From Pseudomonas sp. B20(2017) (lineage in GTDB: Bacteria; Pseudomonadota; Gammaproteobacteria; Pseudomonadales; Pseudomonadaceae), in the NCBI RefSeq assembly GCF_002113125.1, contig NZ_NEJP01000006.1:248001-312000 (forward strand): a stretch of 64,000 bases of DNA, in the 5' to 3' direction. Below the pieces are notes generated by a model that worked only from the letters and a program-made list of their open reading frames with translations, had not been told where the DNA came from and searched no databases. A program made the position numbers and the translations under genes. Position 1 is the first letter of the stretch, and each line of letters opens with the position of its first letter. Below, piece after piece: positions 25,791-35,677 of the stretch.

Positions 25791-26099
25791 TCAGCGCTCC
25801 ACCGGCTGAATCGCGACAATCGTCCCGTTGGTAATCATCACCATCACGTATTTGTCATTGATCTGCACCCACTGCGCCTGCGGCTCCGGTTGCTTGAGGC
25901 CTTTCTGTTTCCAGTTTTTGATGGCTTTTTCGCTGCGCTGGTAAATGTCCGGGGCGCGGTCGTTGACGTTCAGCTCGCGGTTGCCGGTCGGTGATTGTTC
26001 GACGGTGTCGTTCGAGGTTTGCGCCGCTTGAACGAGTGGGCTGATCCCGGCGATGCTGGCGACGAGGGCCAGGCTGGCGATTAGGGTCTTGTTGTTCAT
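25791..26099 (-). CDS. RcnB-like periplasmic protein
   Basis: This 102-residue protein has a Sec signal peptide (cleavage near VQA-AQ at about residue 25) and an RcnB-like C-terminal segment (WVQINDKYVMVMITNGTIVAI), a pattern shared with small periplasmic proteins linked to nickel/cobalt homeostasis in enterics. It is not next to a metal gene here, so a metal role is only suggested by family. Confidence 0.75.
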   Translation of the reverse strand: MNNKTLIASLALVASIAGISPLVQAAQTSNDTVEQSPTGNRELNVNDRAPDIYQRSEKAIKNWKQKGLKQPEPQAQWVQINDKYVMVMITNGTIVAIQPVER

Positions 26100-26299
26100 C
26101 GGTGAACCTCCTTCAGATGTTTGATACCTGAACTCCGACTGCGGGGTTCTGGAATCATTCCTTGTTTATTGATGGAAGTTGAGATTGTAGCCACGCTCCG
26201 GAACGCGATCCGGGCTAACCCGCCACCGGGCCAATGCAGTCAACGGCATCCATTTGCGATAAGATCGCGCGCCCCCGCCGAGTGAATAAGGACATCACC

Positions 26300-26896
26300 G
26301 TGAAGATCTACCTCATCGTCAATCTGGTATTGCTTGCGCTTCTGGGGCTCTACGCTGTCACTCTTTTCAACAAACTTGTTGCCCGGCGCAACGAGATAAA
26401 GAACGCATTTGCCCAGGTCGAAGTGCAGCTCAAACGCCGCTATGACCTGATCCCCAATCTGGTCAGCATCGCCAAGGGTTATCTGGCCCATGAGCGCGAA
26501 ACCCTTGAAGCCGTGATCGCCGCACGCAATGCCGCCGTGGCCGGACTTGAGGCTGCACAGGCGAAACCGGGCAGCGCCCAGAACATCGCGCAATTGGGGC
26601 TGGCGGACAGCGCACTCGGCAGCGCCGTGGGTCGACTGAACCTGACGCTGGAAGCCTATCCGGAGCTCAAGGCGTCGCAGAACATGCAACAACTGAGCGA
26701 AGAACTGAGCAGCACCGAAAACAAGGTTAGCTTCGCGCGTCAGGCGTTCAACGACGCGGTGATGGCCTACAACACGCTCAAGCAGAGTTTTCCGGCGGTG
26801 CTGCTGGCGACCAGTTTTGGCCATCGCGAGGACGCGGTTCCGTTGAAGTTTGCCGATACGCTGGCCATCAAGACCGCGCCCAACGTTTCTTTCTGA
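26300..26896 (+). CDS. LemA family protein
   Basis: This 198-residue protein starts at a GTG with an upstream AAGGA; an earlier ATG would add 22 unrelated residues. It has one N-terminal membrane helix (residues 3-20) followed by the LemA helical bundle (NEIKNAFAQVEVQLKRRYDL, LIPNLVSIAKGYL, then KVSFARQAFNDAVMAYN). LemA proteins are commonly encoded beside M48 peptidases, as here, and are thought to work with them at the membrane. The exact role is unknown. Confidence 0.9.
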   Translation: MKIYLIVNLVLLALLGLYAVTLFNKLVARRNEIKNAFAQVEVQLKRRYDLIPNLVSIAKGYLAHERETLEAVIAARNAAVAGLEAAQAKPGSAQNIAQLGLADSALGSAVGRLNLTLEAYPELKASQNMQQLSEELSSTENKVSFARQAFNDAVMAYNTLKQSFPAVLLATSFGHREDAVPLKFADTLAIKTAPNVSF

Positions 26897-26920
26897 TTGC
26901 TGCTCTCCATGGATGACCCG

Positions 26921-27967
26921 ATGAACTTTTTTGAACGACAGACCCAAGCTCGAAACCAGACATCACGGCTGATTTACCTGATGATTCTGGCGATTGTCAT
27001 GCTGATCGGGATGACCAGCCTGCCCTTCGTCTTCAATGGTTTTGAGGATTATCTGAGCGGGACTGGCACGCTGGCGGATGCGTTTCTGGCAATGGCCGTT
27101 ATTGCATTGTTCATCAGCAGCATCGTGGTGATTGGCGGTCTGCTGAAATATCGGCAACTGCGCGCGGGCGGCAAAGTCGTCGCCGAGAAACTGGGTGGCC
27201 GCCTGCTCAATGGCAATGTGCGTACCCTAGACGAGCAGCGGTTGATGAACGTCGTCGAAGAAATGGCGATTGCCTCCGGCACCCGCATGCCAGCGGTGTA
27301 TCTGTTACCCGACGAAAGCATCAATGCCTTCGCGGCCGGATTTAAACCGGAGGACGCGGCCATTGGTGTGACCCGTGGCGCAGTGAAACTACTGACCCGA
27401 GAAGAACTGCAAGGGGTGATCGCCCACGAATTCAGCCACATTTTCAACGGGGACATGCGCCTCAACACGCAACTGGTGGCAGTGGTGCACGGCCTGTTGG
27501 TGTTGGGGCTGGCCGGCACTTACATACTGGCCAGCCTGCTCAAGCGCGACAAACGCGACGTGCGATTGATGCTGGTGGTTTTTGCGCTCGGTGCCGCACT
27601 GTGCGTGGCCGGGCTTATCGGGAATCTGTACGGCAATCTGATCAAGGCCGCAGTCAGTCGTCAGCGTGAGTTCCTCGCTGATGCCAGCGCGGTGCAATAC
27701 ACGCGCAATCCGCAAAGCATTGTCGGCGCCCTGAAAAAAATCGGCGCCCATGCACAAGGCTCGGTAATCAGCTCGCCCCGTGCCGCCGAGTTCAGTCATT
27801 TGTTTTTCAGCACCGGCGGCTCAGGTTGGCTGAGCCGGATGTTTGCGCCCCACCCTGATCTGAACGTGCGGATTCGTCGGATCGATCCGCAGTGGGATGG
27901 GAGTTTTAAGACGGCTGCCGCAACCGAAAAACCGGTGCCAGATCAGGTGGCGGCAACGGCGGATTGA
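26921..27967 (+). CDS. M48 family membrane metalloprotease, copy 1
   Basis: This 348-residue protein has two N-terminal membrane spans (about residues 18-40 and 48-70), then the zinc motif VIAHEFSHIFNGDMRLN with His169 and His173, two more spans, and the downstream zinc-ligand segment SRQREFLADASAVQYTRNP. It is HtpX-like, but this LemA-linked subgroup is distinct from the heat-shock HtpX. The 26921 ATG starts the conserved MNFFE sequence. It is 24 bases downstream of lemA and 27 bases upstream of a paralogue. Confidence 0.9.
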   Translation: MNFFERQTQARNQTSRLIYLMILAIVMLIGMTSLPFVFNGFEDYLSGTGTLADAFLAMAVIALFISSIVVIGGLLKYRQLRAGGKVVAEKLGGRLLNGNVRTLDEQRLMNVVEEMAIASGTRMPAVYLLPDESINAFAAGFKPEDAAIGVTRGAVKLLTREELQGVIAHEFSHIFNGDMRLNTQLVAVVHGLLVLGLAGTYILASLLKRDKRDVRLMLVVFALGAALCVAGLIGNLYGNLIKAAVSRQREFLADASAVQYTRNPQSIVGALKKIGAHAQGSVISSPRAAEFSHLFFSTGGSGWLSRMFAPHPDLNVRIRRIDPQWDGSFKTAAATEKPVPDQVAATAD

Positions 27968-27994
27968 TTAAAATCCACGCCCACGGATGGCTAG

Positions 27995-29056
27995 ATGAAT
28001 TTCTTCGAACAACAGCGCCGGGCCAAACATCGCTCGGTGCAGCTCGTGATTTTGATGTTTTTTGCCGTACTCAGCCTGATTCTTGTGTTTTGCATGCTCC
28101 TGATTCTGCCGTTCTCATACGGCAAAACGCTCGAGAACATGGCGTCGAACTGGCAGTTTTTCACGACCGTCGCAGCACTGGTAACGGCTGTTGTGTTGCT
28201 CGGCGGGCTGGCCAAATACGTTGAACTGAAAGGGGGCGGCAAAGTGGTCGCGCGCCGTTTGGGCGGTCGTCTGATCAACCATGACGCGCGGACTCTGGAA
28301 GAGCGCCGCCTGGTCAACGTGGTGGAGGAAATGGCGTTGGCGTCCGGCACCGCAGTCCCTCCCGTGTATCTGCTACCAGATCTGGGCATCAATGCATTTG
28401 CTGCCGGCCTCGCTCCTCAGGATGCAGTGATTGGCGTCACTCAAGGTGCGATAAGCCTGTTGTCACGCGATGAACTGCAAGGCGTTATCGCCCACGAATT
28501 CAGCCACATCTACAACGGCGACATGCGCCTGAACACCCAACTGGTCGCGATCGTTCACGGGATCATGGTGATCGGGTTGGCGGGAAACCATCTCTTGCGC
28601 GGTCTTGAGGACACACCACACTCATCTGCCAATCGTAAGCAGCCGACCATCCTGGTCAGCATGTTTGGCACTGCACTGTGCATCGTCGGATTCTCCGGGA
28701 CGTTCTTCGGCAACCTGATCAAGGCTGCAGTCAGCCGGCAACGCGAGTTCCTGGCCGATGCGACGGCCGTGCAATACACCCGCAACCCCGACAGTATCGC
28801 CGGGGCGCTGAAAAAAATCGGCGGGTATAAAATCGGCTCGACCCTCAAAGCCGCCCGCGTCGCCGAGTTCAGCCACCTGTTTTTCGGCCCTGGCACTTCC
28901 AGCGCTCATCTGCTCTCGGGCCATCCGGATCTGCGTGAACGCATTCGCAGGATAGACCCTGACTGGAATGGGACTTTCGTGAACGTCACCGAACCACAGC
29001 AGGACTCGATGGTCGCCAGAACCGTGCGGGCAGCGCCGACGAAAGAGCCGCCATAG
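27995..29056 (+). CDS. M48 family membrane metalloprotease, copy 2
   Basis: This 353-residue protein is a close paralogue of the preceding gene: both start MNFFE, have two early membrane spans, share VIAHEFSHIYNGDMRLNTQL (His167 and His171 here) and the SRQREFLADATAVQYTRNP segment. The pair looks like a tandem duplication that has diverged mainly in the membrane segments and the C-terminal tail. All zinc ligands are kept in both, so neither is an obvious pseudoenzyme. Confidence 0.9.
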   Translation: MNFFEQQRRAKHRSVQLVILMFFAVLSLILVFCMLLILPFSYGKTLENMASNWQFFTTVAALVTAVVLLGGLAKYVELKGGGKVVARRLGGRLINHDARTLEERRLVNVVEEMALASGTAVPPVYLLPDLGINAFAAGLAPQDAVIGVTQGAISLLSRDELQGVIAHEFSHIYNGDMRLNTQLVAIVHGIMVIGLAGNHLLRGLEDTPHSSANRKQPTILVSMFGTALCIVGFSGTFFGNLIKAAVSRQREFLADATAVQYTRNPDSIAGALKKIGGYKIGSTLKAARVAEFSHLFFGPGTSSAHLLSGHPDLRERIRRIDPDWNGTFVNVTEPQQDSMVARTVRAAPTKEPP

Positions 29057-29199
29057 CACGCCATTGATCCGCTTAGCACATCAATCCATGCCAACTATGC
29101 AATTAACAAATCGATCCCTGCGCGCCACTATCCGCCCCAATAAAAACCGTGCGCCGCCTCCCCGTCGCGCACGTCATAAAAGCGGTGGAGTACTTTTCT

Positions 29200-30492
29200 A
29201 TGACAGCCTCAATCCCACACGGCGGCTCGCGGGCCGGCGCCATTTTCCGGGTCACCTCGGGTAACTTCCTCGAACAGTTCGACTTCTTTCTGTTCGGTTT
29301 CTACGCCACGCAGATCGCGGCGGTGTTCTTCCCGGCGAGCAGTGAGTTCGCCTCTCTGATGATGACTTTTGCAGTGTTCGGCGCAGGCTTTTTGATGCGT
29401 CCGCTGGGGGCCATTGTGCTCGGCGCGTACATCGATGACGTCGGTCGGCGCAAAGGTCTGATCGTCACCCTGTCGATCATGGCCAGCGGCACGATCCTGA
29501 TTGTGCTGGTGCCCGGATATGAAACCATCGGCCTGTTTGCCCCGGCGCTGGTGTTGATCGGGCGGCTGTTGCAAGGCTTCTCCGCGGGTGCGGAACTGGG
29601 TGGGGTTTCGGTGTATCTCTCGGAGATCGCCACGCCCGGTCGCAAAGGCTTTTTCACCGCCTGGCAGTCGGCCAGTCAGCAGGTGGCCATCGTCGTCGCC
29701 GCTGCGCTGGGTTATGGCTTGAACCAGTGGATGGCACCGCAAGCGGTCGCCGATTGGGGCTGGCGGATTCCGTTTTTCGTCGGCTGCATGATCGTCCCGT
29801 TCATCTTCTTTCTGCGACGCAATCTGGCGGAAACCGAAGAGTTCGCCGCTCGTAAACATCGTCCGAGCATGAAGGAAGTGTTCCGCACCCTCGGTCAGAA
29901 CTGGGGCGTAGTGCTGGGCGGGATGCTGATGGTTGCCCTGACCACCACCGCGTTTTACCTGATCACCGTGTACGCACCGACCTTCGGTAAAACCGTGCTG
30001 CACCTGAGCACCTCCGATGCGTTGCTGGTGACGCTGCTGGTGGGCGTTTCCAACTTCTTCTGGCTGCCGATTGGCGGCGCATTGTCCGATCGCGTCGGCC
30101 GCCGTCCGGTGCTGATCGCCATGGCGCTGCTGGCGCTGGCCACCACTTATCCGGCGCTGTCGTATCTGGTGCAGGCGCCAAGCTTCAGCCACATGCTGCT
30201 GTCGCTGTTGTGGTTGTCGTTTATCTACGGCCTGTACAACGGCGCGATGATTCCGGCCCTGACCGAAATCATGCCGGTAGAAGTGCGCGTGGCCGGTTTC
30301 TCCCTGGCCTATAGCCTCGCCACCGCCGTGTTCGGCGGATTCACGCCAGCGATGTCGACCTTCCTGATCCAGTACACCGGCGACAAAGCCGCTCCGGGTT
30401 ACTGGATGAGCATCGGCGCGCTCTGCGCACTGGGTGCGACGCTGTATCTGTATCGCCGCGCCGGCGGTCGTCTGCAACCTGCTACTGCCTGA
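29200..30492 (+). CDS. MFS transporter, metabolite:proton symporter (citrate/tricarballylate type)
   Basis: This 430-residue protein has 12 spans and the MHS-family signature ([18 protein letters not shown] near residue 22, [20 protein letters not shown] near 70, [15 protein letters not shown] near 126). That subgroup transports citrate, tricarballylate and related carboxylates with protons. The ATG at 29200 follows a GGTGGAG ribosome site. A ModA-like binding protein follows and a LysR regulator converges, so the three probably serve one carboxylate pathway. The substrate is inferred. Confidence 0.85.
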   Translation: MTASIPHGGSRAGAIFRVTSGNFLEQFDFFLFGFYATQIAAVFFPASSEFASLMMTFAVFGAGFLMRPLGAIVLGAYIDDVGRRKGLIVTLSIMASGTILIVLVPGYETIGLFAPALVLIGRLLQGFSAGAELGGVSVYLSEIATPGRKGFFTAWQSASQQVAIVVAAALGYGLNQWMAPQAVADWGWRIPFFVGCMIVPFIFFLRRNLAETEEFAARKHRPSMKEVFRTLGQNWGVVLGGMLMVALTTTAFYLITVYAPTFGKTVLHLSTSDALLVTLLVGVSNFFWLPIGGALSDRVGRRPVLIAMALLALATTYPALSYLVQAPSFSHMLLSLLWLSFIYGLYNGAMIPALTEIMPVEVRVAGFSLAYSLATAVFGGFTPAMSTFLIQYTGDKAAPGYWMSIGALCALGATLYLYRRAGGRLQPATA

Positions 30493-30502
30493 GAACATCA
30501 CC

Positions 30503-31273
30503 ATGAAAAAACTGTTTACCGTTACAGCCCTGCTCGCCGGTCTTGCGTTCAACGTTGCGGCCCAGGCCGAAGAGTTGCGGGTCATGACCTCCGGCGGTTT
30601 TACCGCCGCCTACAAGATCCTCGGGCCGAAATTCGCTGCCGCCACCGGCAACACCCTGGACACCCAACTCGGCCCGTCGATGGGCAAGGCGCCGGAGGCA
30701 ATCCCCAATCGCCTTGCCCGTGGCGAAAAGGCCGATGTGGTGATCATGGTCGGCTACGCCCTCGATGATCTGATCAAACAAGGCAAGGTTGATCCGGCGT
30801 CGCGGGTGGAACTGGCGGATTCGCGAATTGGCCTGGTAGTGCGCGAAGGCGCGCCGAAACCGGACATCAGCAACGTCGATGCCCTGAAGAAAACCCTGCT
30901 GGATGCAAAATCGGTGGCCTACTCCGACAGCGCCAGCGGCGTGTACATCGAGCAGCAGTTGTTCAAGAAACTCGGTATCGAAGATCAGCTGAAACCGAAG
31001 GCGAAGATGATCCCGAAAATCCCGGTGGGTTCGGTGGTCGCCACGGGCGACTATCAACTGGGCTTCCAGCAGGTCAGCGAGTTGCTGCCGGTGCCAGGGG
31101 TGAGTTTTGTGGCGAAGATTCCGGAATCGGTGCAGTCGGTAACACGGTTTGCAGCAGGGATTCCGGTGGGTGCGCAGCATCCAGAGGAAGCGAAAGCCTT
31201 GCTCGCTTATCTGGCCGCGCCTGCCGCCCAGCCTGACGTTCAGGCCACCGGGCTGGACTCGGTCAAGCGCTGA
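30503..31273 (+). CDS. ModA-like periplasmic substrate-binding protein
   Basis: This 256-residue protein has a signal peptide (MKKLFTVTALLAGL, cleavage near AQA-EE) and the type II binding fold seen in molybdate-binding ModA (VMTSGGFTAAYKILGPKF, then DVVIMVGYALDDLI, then AYSDSASGVYIEQQLFKKLG). No modBC genes follow, and it sits behind an MFS symporter, so molybdate binding is doubtful. Standalone members of this group occur beside carboxylate transporters. Its stop overlaps the converging LysR gene by 11 bases. Confidence 0.8.
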   Translation: MKKLFTVTALLAGLAFNVAAQAEELRVMTSGGFTAAYKILGPKFAAATGNTLDTQLGPSMGKAPEAIPNRLARGEKADVVIMVGYALDDLIKQGKVDPASRVELADSRIGLVVREGAPKPDISNVDALKKTLLDAKSVAYSDSASGVYIEQQLFKKLGIEDQLKPKAKMIPKIPVGSVVATGDYQLGFQQVSELLPVPGVSFVAKIPESVQSVTRFAAGIPVGAQHPEEAKALLAYLAAPAAQPDVQATGLDSVKR

Positions 31274-32177
31274 CCGTCGGCGGCTGGACTTTCATTTCCA
31301 CCACCAGCCGCTCCAGTTCCAGTGCCGCCGGGGTCAGCGTACGGCCCCGGCGTTTGATGATGCCGACGCTGCGCATCACTTGTGGTTCGGTCAGCGGTAC
31401 CCGCGTCAGGATCGGATGATCCGCCGCCGGCATCGCCATCAACGGCACCGCCGCCACGCCCAGCCCCGCTTCCACCAGACCGATCATGGTCGTCACATGC
31501 CGCGTCTCGCAGATGCTCGGGCGTTGCGGCACCACTTTGGCCAAAGCCTGATCCAGCAGAAAACGGTTGCCCGAGGTCTTGTCGAGCGAGATGTAATCCT
31601 GCCGGTAGAACTCATCCCAGGTCACGCTGCTGCGCCCGGCCAGCGGATGATCGCGGCGACAGGCGACCACGTAGCTCTCCTGCACCAGCGGCTCAAAATC
31701 CACGCCCGCCTCCTGAGTGCCCATGAAACTCAGACCGAAATCCGCCTCGCCATTGACCACCGCGCTCAGCACGTCGTGGGCGCTGGAATCGAGGACTTTG
31801 ACTTTGATGCGCGGAAACTGCTGGTGATAACGGGCGACCACGCTCGGCATGAAGTAGTACGCCGCCGACGGCACGCAAGCGACCGTGACGTGGCCCTGCC
31901 GATTCGAGGCGACTTCGCTGATGCCCAGCAACGCCACGTCCAGATCGTCGAGCAAGCGTTCGACGCTGGGCATGAAACCGCGTCCGGCCTGGGTCAGGCT
32001 GACCTTGCGCGTGGTGCGTTCGAACAGCTTCACGCCGAGGGCGTCTTCGAGCTTTTCGATGCGCCGGCTCAGGGCCGGTTGCGACAGGCGCACGGTGTCG
32101 GCGGCCTTGCGGAAACTGCCCTGCTCGACCACCGCGCGAAAGGCTTGCAGGTCGTTGAGGTCGAAGTTGATGGCCAT
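31263..32177 (-). CDS. LysR family transcriptional regulator
   Basis: This 304-residue regulator has the N-terminal winged helix-turn-helix (DLQAFRAVVEQGSFRKAADT, then LSQPALSRRIEKLEDALGV, residues 7-46) and a C-terminal periplasmic-binding-like effector domain. It converges on and slightly overlaps the ModA-like gene. By position it may control the MFS/ModA-like pair, as TcuR controls tricarballylate genes, but no divergent target promoter is present. Its own target is unproven. Confidence 0.85.
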   Translation of the reverse strand: MAINFDLNDLQAFRAVVEQGSFRKAADTVRLSQPALSRRIEKLEDALGVKLFERTTRKVSLTQAGRGFMPSVERLLDDLDVALLGISEVASNRQGHVTVACVPSAAYYFMPSVVARYHQQFPRIKVKVLDSSAHDVLSAVVNGEADFGLSFMGTQEAGVDFEPLVQESYVVACRRDHPLAGRSSVTWDEFYRQDYISLDKTSGNRFLLDQALAKVVPQRPSICETRHVTTMIGLVEAGLGVAAVPLMAMPAADHPILTRVPLTEPQVMRSVGIIKRRGRTLTPAALELERLVVEMKVQPPTVSA

Positions 32178-32308
32178 GGAAGACTCTGGAGGATTGATTC
32201 GCTGAGGCTATAAATGTAACCAATTGATGCAAATTATTACAGAAGCACATCTGCTCAAGCATGTGCTGCCCTAGAGTGTTCACATAGCCTGAGATCGTCC
32301 GAGTCCCT

Positions 32309-32398
32309 TGTGGGAGCGAGCTTGCTCGCGAAAGCGGTGTGTCATTCAGCAGACAGGCCGTCTGACACGCCCTTTTCGCGAGCAAGCTCGCTCCCACA
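32309..32398. repeat. REP inverted pair (BIME-like)
   Basis: Inverted copies of TGTGGGAGCGAGCTTGCTCG at both ends enclose about 40 bp. Same family as 34307, 41501 and 51148. Confidence 0.9.
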
Positions 32399-32479
32399 GT
32401 TGGATCGTCAGTGGATCTTGAATCGTTGCAACCTTTATCCTTGTCGCCCCCGCCGTACCGCGTTACTGGAGTTCCGCTC

Positions 32480-34288
32480 ATGCCCCATGAAGGCAATCTG
32501 TTACAAGCCGCTGTCGTCTTTCTTCTGGCCGCCGTAGTCACCGTTCCCCTGGCGAAGCGCCTGCAACTGGGCGCGGTGCTCGGCTATCTGTTTGCCGGGG
32601 TGATCATCGGCCCGTCGGTGCTGGGCCTGATCGGCAATCCGCAAAGCGTCAGCCACATTTCGGAACTGGGCGTGGTGCTGCTGTTGTTCATCATCGGTCT
32701 TGAGCTGTCGCCGCGACGTTTGTGGGTGATGCGTAAATCGGTGTTTGGCGTGGGTCTGGCGCAGGTGCTGCTGACCGGTTCGGTGATTGGTGTGCTGGCG
32801 TTGTCGGTGTTCGGCCAGCCGTTGAACAGCGCGATTGTCTTGGGCCTGGGTCTGGCGCTGTCGTCCACCGCGTTCGGCTTGCAAAGCCTCGCTGAACGCA
32901 AGGAACTGACCAGCCCCCACGGGCGGCTGGCGTTTGCGATTCTGCTGTTCCAGGACATCGCCGCAATCCCGCTGATCGCGCTGGTGCCGATGCTTGCGGG
33001 CGTCGATCACCACACCAGCACTGCCGACGATGTGCGTCACAGTCTGCAGGTACTGGGCAGCATCGCCGTGGTGGTGATCGGCGGTCGTTATCTGTTGCGC
33101 CCGGTGTTCCGCGTGGTGGCAAAAACCGGTCTGCCGGAAGTGTCCACCGCCACCGCATTGCTGGTAGTAATCGGCACTGCGTGGCTGATGGACATGGTGG
33201 GGGTATCGATGGCGTTGGGCGCGTTTCTCGCCGGCCTGCTGCTGGCGGATTCGGAATATCGCCATGAGCTGGAAGCGCAGATCGAGCCGTTCAAGGGCCT
33301 GCTGCTGGGGCTGTTTTTCATCAGCGTCGGCATGGGCGCCAACCTCAGTCTGCTGCTCAGTGCGCCGATCACGGTGCTGGGGCTGACGCTGCTACTGATC
33401 GCGTTGAAGTTGCCGTTACTGTTTGTGGTCGGGCGTCTGGCCGGTGGATTGAGCAAGGTCAGCGCGATTCGCCTGGGCATCGTGTTGGCGGCGGGCGGTG
33501 AATTCGCGTTTGTAGTGTTCAAGATCGGCCGCGATCAGGGCCTGTTCGAACCGCGTCTGTATGACCTGCTGGTGCTCACCATCACCCTGTCGATGGCGGT
33601 CACGCCGTTGTTGCTGCTGGTCTGCGCACGGTTGGTCAGCCCGAAAGTGCAGCCGGTAGAAGTGCCTGAGAAATTCCGCCAGATCGAAACCGAAACCCCA
33701 CGTGTCGTGATCGCCGGCATGGGCCGGATGGGTCAGATCGTGGCGCGGATCCTGCGGGCGCAGAACATCAAGTTCGTGGCATTGGATACGTCGGTGGAAA
33801 CCATCGAACTGTCGCGCAGTTTTGGTGGTGTGCCGGTGTTCTACGGTGACCCGATGCGGCCGGAAATCCTCAACGCGGCCAAGGTTGGTGAGGCGGAATA
33901 TTTCGTGATTGCCACGGACGATCCGGAAACCAACATCAAAACTGCCGAGATCGTGCGCAAGCTCTACCCGCACATGAAGATCATCGCCCGGGCGCGTAAC
34001 CGGCAGCATGTGCATCGGTTGGTGGATGTGGGGGCCGATCCGATCCGGGAGACCTATTACTCAAGTCTGGAAATGAGCCGCCGCACGCTGGTTGGCCTTG
34101 GCTTGACCCAGGCCCAGGCAGACGCGCGGATCAAGCGCTTCAAGCACCATGACGAACAGGTGCTCGAGGCGCAACACGCGGTGTATGACGACGCGGCCAA
34201 AGTGCTGCAGACCGCACAGGAAGCGCGGGCGGAACTGGCCCGACTGTTCGAGTCGGATCAACTGGAAGAACAATCGGGCAAGCCCTGA
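32480..34288 (+). CDS. Kef-type monovalent cation:proton antiporter
   Basis: This 602-residue protein has a 12-13 span antiporter domain (residues 1-390, with LQLGAVLGYLFAGVIIGPSV and LELSPRRLWVM) and a C-terminal cytosolic RCK/TrkA-N domain (about 410-530, RVVIAGMGRMGQIVARIL with a GxGxxG nucleotide motif). It matches KefB/KefC, which release potassium in exchange for protons during electrophile stress in enterics. The ATG at 32480 has a GGAG site; an earlier ATG at 32411 adds 23 atypical residues. No KefF/G partner gene is nearby. Confidence 0.88.
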   Translation: MPHEGNLLQAAVVFLLAAVVTVPLAKRLQLGAVLGYLFAGVIIGPSVLGLIGNPQSVSHISELGVVLLLFIIGLELSPRRLWVMRKSVFGVGLAQVLLTGSVIGVLALSVFGQPLNSAIVLGLGLALSSTAFGLQSLAERKELTSPHGRLAFAILLFQDIAAIPLIALVPMLAGVDHHTSTADDVRHSLQVLGSIAVVVIGGRYLLRPVFRVVAKTGLPEVSTATALLVVIGTAWLMDMVGVSMALGAFLAGLLLADSEYRHELEAQIEPFKGLLLGLFFISVGMGANLSLLLSAPITVLGLTLLLIALKLPLLFVVGRLAGGLSKVSAIRLGIVLAAGGEFAFVVFKIGRDQGLFEPRLYDLLVLTITLSMAVTPLLLLVCARLVSPKVQPVEVPEKFRQIETETPRVVIAGMGRMGQIVARILRAQNIKFVALDTSVETIELSRSFGGVPVFYGDPMRPEILNAAKVGEAEYFVIATDDPETNIKTAEIVRKLYPHMKIIARARNRQHVHRLVDVGADPIRETYYSSLEMSRRTLVGLGLTQAQADARIKRFKHHDEQVLEAQHAVYDDAAKVLQTAQEARAELARLFESDQLEEQSGKP

Positions 34289-34306
34289 CGTTTTCAGAGT
34301 TCCAAA

Positions 34307-34406
34307 TGTGGGAGCGAGCTTGCTCCGGGCGGCGATACGATTGCGGAGTGTCAGTCGAATTTTCTGTTCCTGATACTCCGCAATCGCGAGCAAGCTCGCT
34401 CCCACA
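34307..34406. repeat. REP inverted pair (BIME-like)
   Basis: Inverted GGGAGCGAGCTTGCTC copies enclose about 60 bp between the convergent kef and hcnC genes. The left copy diverges after GCTCC. Confidence 0.85.
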
Positions 34407-34417
34407 GGGAGCTGTGG

Positions 34418-35677
34418 TCAGGCCATCTCCAGTTCGGGTTTCGTCTCAACGAGCGCCACTTCAAACCGGTCCGCCAGAAACGGCGTGATGTCCAGTGGCA
34501 GCGGTTCATCGTTGACCAGTTTGTCCAGCAACACCCCGGTAATCGCCGACGTCAGCACCCCGGTGCGGAAATGCCCGCAGGCGTTGAGATACCCCTCCAC
34601 CCCGGCCATCGGCCCGAGAATCGGCAACTCGTCCGGCGAGCCCGGCCGCAGCCCGGCCCAGGTGCGTTTGAGGTTGATGTCCGCCAGTTCCGGCAGGCAA
34701 CGCACCGCGCCCTGCACCAGCCCGGCAATTTCCGGCCAAGTGGTGGTGACGTCGAAGCCCTTGTCCTCGGTGGTGCTGCCGATCAGGATTTCGCCGTTGT
34801 CCTTTTGCGCCATGTAGCAATCGCTGGTGGTCAGGCAACCGTTGAGGATTTTCGGCAGACGCTCAGTGAGCAGGATCTGTCCTTTCACCGGTTTCACCGG
34901 AATCCGGATTCCCGTGGCCCACTCGCTCAAATCCGCCGCCCAGGCACCGGCCGCGTTGATCAGGGTCTTGCAGTGAAACACCCCGGCTTCGGCCGTCTGC
35001 ACGCCAGTCACTCGCGTGCCGTGATGCAGCACGCCGGTGATATTGGTGTTGACGTACATGTCCACGCCATTCTGCCGGGCGCCTTCGGTGTAGGCATCGG
35101 CCAGGCGGAACGGGCTGACCTGATGATCGCAGAGAAACTCCAGCGCCCCGCGCGCCTCATGGCTGACGCTCGGCTCGGATTCACGCAATGCAGCCTGATC
35201 GAGCCAACGCACCTGATCGGCCAGGTGCGGAATGCAGCCGACGATGTGCTCGGCGTACAACCGGTCCTCATCGTCATAAATGACGAATTTGAGCCCGGTC
35301 TTTTCGAACTTGAAATCCATTCCGTGATTGTCTTTCAACTCACGGTGCAGCGCCGGGTACAGCGCGTTGGACTGCAAGGCAAAATCGAAGAACGACGGCG
35401 GCAAAATGTGCGGCGTGCTGGAATCCACCGCTACCGCCGCGCCCTGGGTTTCGCGCTTGCGATTGGCCGACATCATGCGGAAGAAAATCACCCCGCAACC
35501 GAGGCCCACCGACTCGCCAATCGCCCATAAGCCACCGGCCGAAGCGCGGGTCGCGTTGCCCGGACGCTTGGCATCGATCAACGCGACCTTGAGGTCTTTG
35601 CGCTTGGACAACTGATAGGCGATGGACGCGCCGATCACACCGCCGCCGGCGATGACCACGTCATAGAACTTACTCAT
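34418..35677 (-). CDS. hcnC: Hydrogen cyanide synthase subunit HcnC
   Basis: This 419-residue FAD enzyme resembles glycine/D-amino acid oxidases (VVIAGGGVIGASIAYQLSKR near residue 8, TWAGLRPGSPDELPILGP near 335). With HcnA and HcnB it oxidises glycine to HCN and CO2 at the membrane, with electrons passing to the respiratory chain. The ATG at 35677 overlaps hcnB by eight bases; a longer frame upstream lies inside hcnB. Length is close to the 417 residues I recall for HcnC. A REP pair separates it from the convergent kef gene. Confidence 0.94.
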   Translation of the reverse strand: MSKFYDVVIAGGGVIGASIAYQLSKRKDLKVALIDAKRPGNATRASAGGLWAIGESVGLGCGVIFFRMMSANRKRETQGAAVAVDSSTPHILPPSFFDFALQSNALYPALHRELKDNHGMDFKFEKTGLKFVIYDDEDRLYAEHIVGCIPHLADQVRWLDQAALRESEPSVSHEARGALEFLCDHQVSPFRLADAYTEGARQNGVDMYVNTNITGVLHHGTRVTGVQTAEAGVFHCKTLINAAGAWAADLSEWATGIRIPVKPVKGQILLTERLPKILNGCLTTSDCYMAQKDNGEILIGSTTEDKGFDVTTTWPEIAGLVQGAVRCLPELADINLKRTWAGLRPGSPDELPILGPMAGVEGYLNACGHFRTGVLTSAITGVLLDKLVNDEPLPLDITPFLADRFEVALVETKPELEMA

